Shown here in pieces: positions 1 through 7,026 of a DNA stretch of 64,000 nucleotides (the stretch's first letter is position 1; each line of letters starts with the position of its first letter). The position numbers and the translations under genes were made by a program. The notes under the pieces were generated by a model. That model saw only the letters and a program-made list of their open reading frames with translations, had not been told where the DNA came from and searched no databases. Source of the DNA: Naematelia aurantialba (Eukaryota > Basidiomycota > Tremellomycetes > Tremellales > Naemateliaceae); contig JAKFAO010000009.1 in assembly GCA_021527695.1 (NCBI GenBank), positions 930,001 through 994,000 of the forward strand, written 5' to 3'.

Positions 1-491
1 ATTGTTGAATCGATTTCGTATGCATGAAACGAGTTGTAATGGTTGATTTTGGTCGATATGCATCGATGTGTGTCGAATATGCATCGATATGCATTGAATT
101 GTGTTTTGCATGCATCGATATGCATCGAATTGTGTCGATTATGCATTTGTATGCATGAAAGCGGTCGATATTTGAAATTGATAAGGTTGATTCCAGGATG
201 ATGTGGCATTAAGTGCTGAAAAACGCGAAGTCAAAGGATCCAGAAACAAGGCGAATTGTCCGAAATGGTCTTTGATTCGTTTGAAACCTTGCAAAACAAG
301 AGCCCGAATCTTGCGATAATGGTTTCGATGGTCGAACCGACACTTCGAAAGAAATTCAAGCTGATTTCGAGGGAATTGAAGGAACTTTCAGAGGTAATTG
401 GAGGCGAAGAGTGATTGAAATGGATCGAAATGGGTTGAAAAGTAAATAAGTTGGAATGAATTTGAATTCGTTGGAATGAATAGTCAGTGAA
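1..491 (-). other. Chromovirus 3' untranslated region with ATGCATCGA repeats
   Basis: No gene is seen downstream of the pol stop. Between about 19 and 172 the self-complementary words ATGCAT and ATCGAT recur in a loose array ('atgcatcgatatgcat' type), built from variations on ATGCATCGA. A polypurine tract and the 3' LTR are not found, so they should lie left of the window. Confidence 0.6.
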
Positions 492-3400
492 TTAGTACGA
501 TTGAGGCGAAGGTTTGTTTGGGTAGAGAGCATGGTATTTTTGAATAAGTTCGGTAGAGTTTTTGAGATGAATTGGTGGTTCCCAAGTATTTTCGGATGGA
601 TCGTCATAACCTTTCCACTTTACAAGGTAACGAAGTGGTGGTTTGTAGCGACGATCGATTTTCGAGTCCAAGATCTCTTCGACTTCATGTTCGATTTGAC
701 CTTGAATTTCAATTGGTGGTGGAGGTGGTTGATTTCGATTATTGAGAGTATTTTCGTGGTATGGTTCGAGGAGGTTGACATGGAAAACGTTGTGAATTTG
801 ATAGGATCGAGGTAGATCGAGACGATAGGCATGAGACGAAATCTTTTCGGTGATCTTGAAAGGACCAATGTACTTATAATCGAGTTTCTTCGTTGCACGT
901 TTAGTGTCGATATTCTTTGTCGAGAGAAGAACTTTGTCTCCAATATTGTATGTTGGTGATTCAGATCGATTTCGGTTGGCGAATTTGGCTTGCGAGGTTT
1001 TCATGTCATCAATTGTTGAGCGAAGATATTGATTTAGATGAGCGACTTGTTGAGCAAAGGATTGTGCTTCAAGATTGGGTGGCGAATTGGTTGTCGAAAT
1101 AGGATCGAAGGACGAACGAGGGTGGAAACCTTTGTTAGCAAAGAAAGGTGTTACCGAAGTGGTCGAATGTTCCGAATTGTTGTAGGCAAACTCAGCGATA
1201 GGTAGTAATCGGGACCAATCGTCTTGTTGATAGTTGCCAAAGATACGAAGATACTGTTCAAGCCATTGATTGACAGATTCGGTTTGTCCATCAGTTTCAG
1301 GATGGAAAGCGGTAGAGAAACTGAGGTCGATTTGGAGTAACGAAGTGAGAGATCGCCAGAATGCAGAAGTAAATTCTGATCCACGATCTGAAACGATATT
1401 CGAAGGGATGCCATGTTTCGATATTACACAGCGAATGTATAATTCGGCGAGTTGTTGAGCAGTGATGTCAGTACGACATGGTTCGAAAATAGCCATTTTG
1501 GTAAGTCGATCTACAGCGACAAAAATCGAGTTGTACCCATTCGATTCGGGTAGCCATTCGATGAAGTCCATTGAGACCGATGACCAAGCAGAGCTAGGAG
1601 TGGGAAGCGATTTGAGGAAACCATATGGTTTATGGCGACGAGTTTTGTTTCGAGCACAAAGATCACACGAGTTGACAAATTCTTTCACGAAAGACTTGAT
1701 TCCTGGCCAATAGAAGTGGCGAGACAGGAGTCGAAGAGTTCGAGCACGTCCTGGATGTCCTGAAAGTTTTGTATCGTGGCATTCTTGTGTAAGTCGAAGG
1801 TGAAGGTTATCGAAGTCGGGGACGAAGTAACAATGATCACGGCGAATAAGTGATTCGTTGTCGATACGATAGTTTTTGGTTTCAAGTGTGGTACCTGAAC
1901 CAGACGAAAGTCGATTGAATAGATCTCGAGTTGTTGGATCTTGCAGTTGAGCCTGTCGAATAGACTCAAGTGTTGACGAATGAAGAGTCGAAGTTAGGAA
2001 ATTCAAGTTCAATACTTGTCGATAATTTCCTTGTCGATCGATGTCAGTCAAACGATAATCGGATCGTCTTGAAAGAGCATCGGGTTTCGAAGATTGTTTT
2101 CCTGGTCGATATTCGATGTTGAAAACAAAGTCGGATAAGAATTCCATCCATCGAACTTGTCGACGGGTGAGGTTTCGTTTCGAATCGAAGTAAACGAGGG
2201 GTTGATGGTCAGTAATGACCTCGATTGGGTGTTGAGCGCCCTCGAAAAAGTGACGCCAAGCCTTGAAGGAGGCAACGATAGCGAGGAGTTCCTTGTCATG
2301 GATCTCGTAATTCAATTCGGCAGGGTTTAGCTTGCGCGAAAAGAAAGCGATTGGATGCAACTGTTTGTCGAAGTGTTGCGAAAGGACAGAGCCAATGGCG
2401 AAATCGGAGGCATCTGTTTCAAGAACCAAGGGAAGTTTCGGATCGAAGTGGCGAAGTATATCGGCAGATGTGAAAGCTTCTTTCAATCGCTTGAAAGCAG
2501 TTTCGGCTTCGGGTGTCCACTCAAATGGAGACGATTTCTTGGTGAGGTTGGTCAATGGACCAGCGATTTTCGAATAGTTCTGAATGAACTGGCGATAAAA
2601 GTTGGTGAAACCAAGGAATGATTGAACCTCGGTGATATTCGACGGAGTCGGCCATGAAATGATGGATTCGACTTTCGATGGGTCCATGGAAATTCCCGAT
2701 TGGGTGACGATATACCCTAAGAATTCCACAGAAGGCAAATGAAACTCACACTTCTCAGCTTTCGCAAAGAGTCGAGCAGAACGAAGACGATTGAGGACTT
2801 TTCGAACATGTTCTTTGTGTTCGTCCAAAGTCGAGGAGTAGACGAGGATATCGTCCAGATAAGCAATAACGAATTGATCAACCATATCGCGAAAGGTGTG
2901 ATTGATCAAGTGTTGGAACGAAGCGGGAGCATTCGTGAGACCAAAAGGCATGACTCGGTATTCGAATAAGCCATAGCGAGTTCGAAATGCGGTTTTCCAT
3001 TCATCACCTTCGGCGATTCGAATGTGATTGTATGCGTTTCGCAGATCGATCTTGGTAAAGTATTTCGCACCACGAAGTCGGTCGAGGAGTTTGTGAATGA
3101 GAGGTAATGGGTATCGATTTTTCACCGTAATTCGGTTGAGACCTCGATAATCCACACAAAGTCGTAGCGAACCATCCTTCTTTTTGACAAAAAGGATTGG
3201 AGCACCAGCAGAAGAGGATGATGGGGAGATGAAACCTGTTTTTAGGTTCGAATCAATGTAATCGCGGAGTGTTTCGAGTTCTTTCGAGGAAAGTTGGTAG
3301 ATTGGACCAAATGGTGGGGTTTTTCCTTCCTCAATTGGGATGCGATGATCATATTCGCAATGTTCTGGTAGGGTTTCGGATGACAATTTGCTGAATACGT

Positions 3401-4076
3401 CGAGGTAGTCATGGTATTCGGCAGGGACGATTTGAGAATCGGAGAGAGCGGTTGCTTTTGAATCTATTTCGGACGATGAAATAGTGGCGAGGAGTAATCC
3501 GATTGGGGAATGTTTGGCGAGTTTACAAAATGTTGAAGAACCTACTACCGAAATGAGGTTCGACTTGTCTTGTTGAGGATCTTGATTGATTCGTTTCGAT
3601 TTTGTCTTTGAATCAAGAACAAGAGAGAGCGAATTCCAATCGATTGAGGGTTGAATTGATTGAAGCCAAGGTAGACCAAGGACAATAGATGATACACCTA
3701 GTGTTGTGACTTCGAATCGAGTCGAAATGATGGTATTGTTGATTGAAAGTGGAAGTATTGCTTCCAAATTGATGAAACCTGCAGAGGAGCCATCGATTAG
3801 AAGTAATTCGAGGGGTTTCGACTTGGGTATCAGGGGTATCGAGTGAGATTTGACAAAAGAAATATCTATGAAGTTAGAATCGGCACCAGTATCGATAAGA
3901 GCTTTGGTGGTAACCGTTCCCGAAGGGGTATCGAAAGAAACTGATTGGTATATTCGGTTCGAATTGCCTAGCGAATTGGCAGAAAGAAGAACAGTGGGAG
4001 ACGAAATGGATTGCCTAGGATTTCGGCACTCCAGACCTAGGTCTTCGAGTGTTGACTGGAGGCCTGTTGATTTTTT
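492..4076 (-). CDS. pol: Chromovirus Pol: protease, RT, RNase H, integrase, chromodomain
   Basis: Expressed as a Gag-Pol fusion by -1 frameshift at 4070-4076, so the frame has no start codon of its own. In order: aspartic protease with 'ALIDTGADSNFID' near 3880-3910; reverse transcriptase with 'MPFGLTNAPASF' and the catalytic YLDD ('YLDDILVYS'); RNase H with 'LETDASDFAIG' and 'YEIHDKELLAIV'; integrase with an HHCC finger (H-X-GHPG ... CDLCARNK) and a DDE core ('SMDFIEWL', 'SDRGSEF', 'HPETDGQTESVNQWLEQ'); and a C-terminal chromodomain ('YLVKWKGYDDPSENTWEP'). The chromodomain defines the chromovirus clade and is known in that group to steer integration to histone-marked chromatin. All catalytic residues are present and no stop or frameshift breaks the frame, so the copy looks coding-competent. 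Confidence 0.93.
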   Translation of the reverse strand, partial: KKSTGLQSTLEDLGLECRNPRQSISSPTVLLSANSLGNSNRIYQSVSFDTPSGTVTTKALIDTGADSNFIDISFVKSHSIPLIPKSKPLELLLIDGSSAGFINLEAILPLSINNTIISTRFEVTTLGVSSIVLGLPWLQSIQPSIDWNSLSLVLDSKTKSKRINQDPQQDKSNLISVVGSSTFCKLAKHSPIGLLLATISSSEIDSKATALSDSQIVPAEYHDYLDVFSKLSSETLPEHCEYDHRIPIEEGKTPPFGPIYQLSSKELETLRDYIDSNLKTGFISPSSSSAGAPILFVKKKDGSLRLCVDYRGLNRITVKNRYPLPLIHKLLDRLRGAKYFTKIDLRNAYNHIRIAEGDEWKTAFRTRYGLFEYRVMPFGLTNAPASFQHLINHTFRDMVDQFVIAYLDDILVYSSTLDEHKEHVRKVLNRLRSARLFAKAEKCEFHLPSVEFLGYIVTQSGISMDPSKVESIISWPTPSNITEVQSFLGFTNFYRQFIQNYSKIAGPLTNLTKKSSPFEWTPEAETAFKRLKEAFTSADILRHFDPKLPLVLETDASDFAIGSVLSQHFDKQLHPIAFFSRKLNPAELNYEIHDKELLAIVASFKAWRHFFEGAQHPIEVITDHQPLVYFDSKRNLTRRQVRWMEFLSDFVFNIEYRPGKQSSKPDALSRRSDYRLTDIDRQGNYRQVLNLNFLTSTLHSSTLESIRQAQLQDPTTRDLFNRLSSGSGTTLETKNYRIDNESLIRRDHCYFVPDFDNLHLRLTQECHDTKLSGHPGRARTLRLLSRHFYWPGIKSFVKEFVNSCDLCARNKTRRHKPYGFLKSLPTPSSAWSSVSMDFIEWLPESNGYNSIFVAVDRLTKMAIFEPCRTDITAQQLAELYIRCVISKHGIPSNIVSDRGSEFTSAFWRSLTSLLQIDLSFSTAFHPETDGQTESVNQWLEQYLRIFGNYQQDDWSRLLPIAEFAYNNSEHSTTSVTPFFANKGFHPRSSFDPISTTNSPPNLEAQSFAQQVAHLNQYLRSTIDDMKTSQAKFANRNRSESPTYNIGDKVLLSTKNIDTKRATKKLDYKYIGPFKITEKISSHAYRLDLPRSYQIHNVFHVNLLEPYHENTLNNRNQPPPPPIEIQGQIEHEVEEILDSKIDRRYKPPLRYLVKWKGYDDPSENTWEPPIHLKNSTELIQKYHALYPNKPSPQSY

Positions 4077-5188
4077 GACACAGATTCCTTGGTAGGAATG
4101 TGATTCGAGTTGATCGAAGTGGCATTTCCACCAGTTTTCGAGGATTCGATTTTGACTTTGGGAGAATCACGCTTCTTCGGACAGTTTTCGAGGGAATGCG
4201 ATGAATCTCCACAGAATCGGCACAGTTTGTTGTCGATTCGTCTCTGCATTTCTTCTGGAGTGACTTTTCCAGCCGAAGTCAGAGGGATATTGCTCTTTGG
4301 TTGAGGTTTGGTTGTCGAATACGAGTTTCGCGGAGTAAACGAACGTTGATTGTTGTGAGGCAAATTGGAATTGGCAGTTTTCGATGGGGTAAAGTGCACT
4401 GAATCAGGCTTCGAAGCATTTCGTTCGATGTTTCGAGCATGATGGCGATTATCGATGCGAATCGAGTCAGCAATCAGTTGATTTAGATTGTCTGATCGAC
4501 CAATTCGAGTGAGTTCGTCTTTTACAGACTCTTTCAAGCCTTTGTAGAAGAGCGAAGGGAGCGATTTGTCTGTCGATTCAGTCCAATTGAGAATCGTGAC
4601 AAGTCGTCGGAATTCGGTAGCATAAGTGCTTGCTGAACCTCTCTGATTGAGAGCAAGAAGTTGTCTTTCGGCAGTGGCAACCCTATCTGGATCACCGAAA
4701 GCATTTTCGAGTTCCTTTTTGAAGAGGTTGTAGTCATCGAAAAAGGCATTTCGATGAGTTTCGATTTGTTCCAAGTACGATTGAAACCATTGAAGAGGAC
4801 CTTCACGCAAAAGCGAGCCAGCATAGAGGACTTTCTTGTTTTCGGTTGCAAATCGAGATGGCTGAAGTTGAAAAACCATAGCGAGTTGACCAAAAAATCC
4901 ACGAAGTTTAGATCGGTCACCTGAAAAGCGATCGGGTTCGGGTACTTTGGGTTCGAATTTGGGATCGAGCGGAATATGGGCTGAAATGGGGGTTGATTCC
5001 ATTTCGACGATGGGAGTGAGGACCGATTCCTCAGGTTGCGGAGTATTCGGACGAGATCGAACAACCACAGGAGGATTCGAGAGACGATTGAGGATTTCGG
5101 TCATCTGGTTTCGAATGACTGCTAGGTCACCAGACATTTCGAGGTTATGCTCTTCAAGCTGTCGAAGTCTTTCGGCTTGAGAAGGCAT
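4037..5188 (-). CDS. gag: Chromovirus Gag
   Basis: A 383-residue capsid/nucleocapsid precursor starting at an ATG at 5188. The N-terminal 60 residues look like a coiled coil, followed by a retrotransposon gag domain (about residues 95-220; hallmarks 'GPLQWFQSYL' and 'FGDPDRVATAE'). A single CCHC zinc knuckle, CRFCGDSSHSLENC (CX2CX4HX4C), sits near residue 322. The basic, Ser/Asn-rich tail runs into the frameshift site. Gag would coat the RNA and form virus-like particles in the cytoplasm. The stop codon TAG is at 4037-4039, 31 bases after the slippery heptamer, so most ribosomes would make Gag alone. Codons are unusually rich in TCGA. Confidence 0.92.
   Translation of the reverse strand: MPSQAERLRQLEEHNLEMSGDLAVIRNQMTEILNRLSNPPVVVRSRPNTPQPEESVLTPIVEMESTPISAHIPLDPKFEPKVPEPDRFSGDRSKLRGFFGQLAMVFQLQPSRFATENKKVLYAGSLLREGPLQWFQSYLEQIETHRNAFFDDYNLFKKELENAFGDPDRVATAERQLLALNQRGSASTYATEFRRLVTILNWTESTDKSLPSLFYKGLKESVKDELTRIGRSDNLNQLIADSIRIDNRHHARNIERNASKPDSVHFTPSKTANSNLPHNNQRSFTPRNSYSTTKPQPKSNIPLTSAGKVTPEEMQRRIDNKLCRFCGDSSHSLENCPKKRDSPKVKIESSKTGGNATSINSNHIPTKESVSKNQQASSQHSKT
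4070..4076 (-). other. -1 ribosomal frameshift heptamer A_AAA_AAT
   Basis: In the gag frame the codons read TCA AAA AAT. The heptamer AAAAAAT fits the X_XXY_YYZ rule for -1 slippage. Reading on in the -1 frame gives an open frame through the overlap (ACA CTC GAA GAC CTA GGT) straight into the protease DTG motif and the whole pol. The gag stop lies 31 bases downstream. No ATG is needed for pol. A downstream stimulatory hairpin was not modelled. Confidence 0.7.
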
Positions 5189-5254
5189 GGCGAATTGAGA
5201 GTCGAGGGAAGCGAAGTGAAGATAAGTTGTCGAAAGTTATCGAATCTTCAAGTG

Positions 5255-5267
5255 AGGGATCAAAACT
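5255..5267 (-). other. Self-priming primer-binding site
   Basis: Minus-strand AGTTTTGATCCCT lies two bases after the LTR end and is a perfect 13-nt complement of the predicted RNA 5' end at 5453-5441. No TGG-initiated tRNA-type binding site is seen at this position. This is the layout of self-primed (Tf1/sushi-like) chromoviruses. Confidence 0.65.
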
Positions 5268-5269
5268 AC

Positions 5270-5758
5270 TGTTACGGCCGTGTCTCTGATGATTCGACAG
5301 AGGAAACGGGTAATCGGGCGATTCGACTATACCGAAATAGTCTCGAACCGGAAGCGGAAGGCTTTCGGCTGAAGATTTGTCAAACTATCGACAATCGAGG
5401 TGAATCGAGGAAATCGAAATGATATCGAGAGTAACATACGAGTTTTGATCCCTGGGGGGATCAAGGCAGATCTATCTACTTATATATTGCAGCATCTTAT
5501 CTATTTCCAATGCTGTTGTTGCCAATAGAATCACCTATTTCCAATATTATTACTAAGCATCAATTCGAGGTTTTCGAGGAGGTTGAATTGAGGAATCGAG
5601 AGTAAACGAGTGACGAAGTAAGTTATCGAGATTTGAATGAGTGACGAAGAGAGTGTCGAGGTGATTCAAGTAATAATCGAGATAGATCGAGAGGTTGAAA
5701 AGGTTGAAAAGTAAGTCGAGAGTATTCGAGGTAAATCGAGGTGAGTCGGGTCATGACA
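5270..5758 (-). repeat. 5' LTR of the chromovirus
   Basis: On the minus strand the LTR starts TGTCATGACC at 5758 and ends CCGTAACA at 5270, giving 489 bp with TG...CA ends and an imperfect terminal inverted repeat. The left boundary is placed by the interrupted copia zinc-knuckle codon; the right boundary by the self-priming site that begins two bases beyond the CA. It contains a TATA box at 5479-5486. No second copy is in the window, so the boundaries rest on these signals and not on an LTR-LTR alignment. Confidence 0.75.
5441..5486 (-). promoter_or_regulatory. LTR promoter: TATA box and predicted transcript start
   Basis: The minus strand reads TATATAAG at 5486-5479. About 33 bases downstream lies AGGGATCAAAACT (5453-5441), which is exactly complementary to the sequence just outside the LTR (5267-5255). 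In Tf1/sushi elements the first bases of the RNA fold back on the primer-binding site, so this predicts that transcription starts at or near 5453. The TATA spacing fits this. The start site is inferred, not measured. Confidence 0.6.
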
Positions 5759-6590
5759 GGCAGTAATGACACTCTGCCTCTTTGACCCAGTCATCCTTCT
5801 TGCCTTTTGTGCCTGCATTTGCGACATCGAGTCGTAGGGCTTGAACCTCTGCAGATCGCATGCCTGTCCTTGTGCGATCCATGATTTCGGTCTGATACAT
5901 TCGTCGAAGCTCGTTCCAAGTCTTCGATATCGTAGGCAAGTTGATGAATAGTGATCGTAGGACTTTGAAGTCCGAAGGAAGCGTATCCAAGAACCAAGTC
6001 GCACGTATGTGCTCATTGACTGAACAGCCAGAGTCTTGAGCCTCCAACCATAGCATGTTGAAGGTTGATAGATGAGTGGTCATCTCTTCTGCGCTTGCGT
6101 TTGGTCACAGGATCAAGTTGCGTAGCTTGCGCTCGACTTCGGTTCGATGCTCTGAAGTAGTAAGTTGCATGTCATCCGCAAGGAATAACCACATCTCGTG
6201 TGCGGTCTTGTACGATCGTAAGTCCACCATGAGTCCAGGTTCCACTGTTCCCAGGATCGTACCTTGCGCTCGCAACTCGCGCTTGCGCCAATCATCCCAC
6301 CTTTCGAGTTCCTTCGAGGTGAGTTCGCGATGTTCAATCGCATGCGTCTCTGGCACAGTTGAGCCAGCACGCTGTGTGCGAGGTAGCTTGATCGTATGTT
6401 CCTCGCCGTATTCGTCTATCGTAGAGGTATGCTGTGCATACGGTTCGACGTCTGTTCCCTCAATGATACCAAGGCATCCATTGATAAGGAGGTAGTTCTC
6501 AACCGCAAGCTTCCACTTGTGATAAGTCGCAAGGTTCCCTAGTAGGGGAACCGAATCGAGGCTGAGCGTACGCTCAGTCCGGGATGCCAT
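5759..6590 (-). pseudogene. gag: Copia-type Gag, nonsense mutation and truncated
   Basis: Starts at an ATG at 6588-6590 ('MASRTERTLSLDSVPLL'). The first 160 residues match the copia gag pattern of a short N-terminal 'YHKWKLAVENYL' helix followed by 'YKTAHEMWLFLADDM'. A TGA at 6105-6107 interrupts the frame, which then continues in the same phase with 'MTTHLSTFNMLWLEAQDSG' and 'FLDTLPSDFKVLRSLF'. The frame ends inside the zinc knuckle: ECHYC is present, then the chromovirus LTR begins. So the CCHC knuckle lacks its second half. Not functional as it stands. Confidence 0.85.
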
Positions 6591-6663
6591 CGTATACGCT
6601 GCGATCAAAGTCGACCTAGTCGTGCGGAGCGCAGTGCACTAGTCGAACAGTTGAGCAGGATTG

Positions 6664-6700
6664 TATGCACTCAGTTGGTTAGAGCATTCGACTTTTAATC
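6664..6700 (-). other. Copia primer-binding site matching tRNA-Lys(UUU) 5' half
   Basis: The plus strand here reads like the D arm and anticodon arm of tRNA-Lys: AGTTGGTTAGAGCATTCGA then CTTTTAATC with anticodon TTT. The match stops at 6700, exactly where the minus-strand LTR ends in CCGACA at 6701. Drosophila copia and some yeast elements are primed by a tRNA cleaved in the anticodon loop, with a binding site complementary to the tRNA 5' half. The position, orientation and end point all fit this half-tRNA mode with tRNA-Lys. Confidence 0.6.
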
Positions 6701-6992
6701 TGTCGGATTCTTCTTATACGATGGTGCATTCGAAGAGATAGTTTCGAGTCGTACGAGATCGTAAGGACCTCGTACTTTGGACTGCTAATCAAACTCCGAG
6801 CGTGGCATTTTCCTAACATTACGGCGGGCTCGAATAAACATATCTTTGAATGAGCGCGTACTTCCTCTCTGTCATTCAACTGCCAGTTGTTCATCTATCC
6901 TCTTCACATGTAAACTCCTAGTCACCTGTATATATCATCGCTGTGAGTCTCTGGGACATATCTGCGGGCATGGTATAGTTACCCCACAGTCT
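6701..6992 (-). repeat. Copia LTR (outer boundary approximate)
   Basis: The inner end (CCGACA at 6701) is fixed by the adjoining primer-binding site. The outer end is uncertain (6992 or 7025). A minus-strand GATATATAC at about 6929-6937 could be its TATA box. Only one LTR is in view, so no pairwise check is possible. Confidence 0.45.
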
Positions 6993-7026
6993 GGGTCGCA
7001 TATACGCGGACCCGACGTCATGAACA

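Larger units (their letters stand above)
1..5758 (-). mobile_element. Ty3/gypsy chromovirus, left end outside window
   Basis: One LTR (5270-5758), an untranslated leader, gag (4037-5188), pol (492-4076, -1 frame) and about 490 bp of downstream sequence are present on the minus strand. The second LTR is not found in 1-491, so the element continues past the left edge. Reading frames are intact, domain order (PR-RT-RH-INT-chromodomain) is that of chromoviruses, and the element interrupts a copia gag codon at 5758/5759. Intact frames suggest a fairly recent insertion; activity is inference. The target-site duplication cannot be tested because only one end is in view; the five bases next to the LTR are ggcag (plus strand, 5759-5763). 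Confidence 0.93.
5759..6992 (-). mobile_element. Ty1/copia element, truncated by the chromovirus insertion
   Basis: The minus strand holds an LTR (6701 to about 6992), a tRNA-type primer-binding site, a 110-bp leader and the first two thirds of a copia gag. The remainder of the element would lie on the far side of the chromovirus, outside the window. An in-frame TGA in gag (6105-6107) shows decay before or after the nested insertion. The outer LTR boundary near 6992 (minus-strand TGTGGGGTA) is a guess; 7025 (TGTTCATG) is an alternative. Confidence 0.75.

Noticed and set aside
620..2969. Several frames overlapping pol on both strands
   Set aside because: They lie inside the continuous pol frame and have no domains of their own.
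6655..6765. Intron-containing tRNA-Lys(UUU) gene on the plus strand
   Set aside because: D arm and anticodon arm look right and a distant TCGAA could close the anticodon stem, but the T arm and acceptor stem do not pair and the similarity stops at an LTR end. A primer-binding site explains it better.
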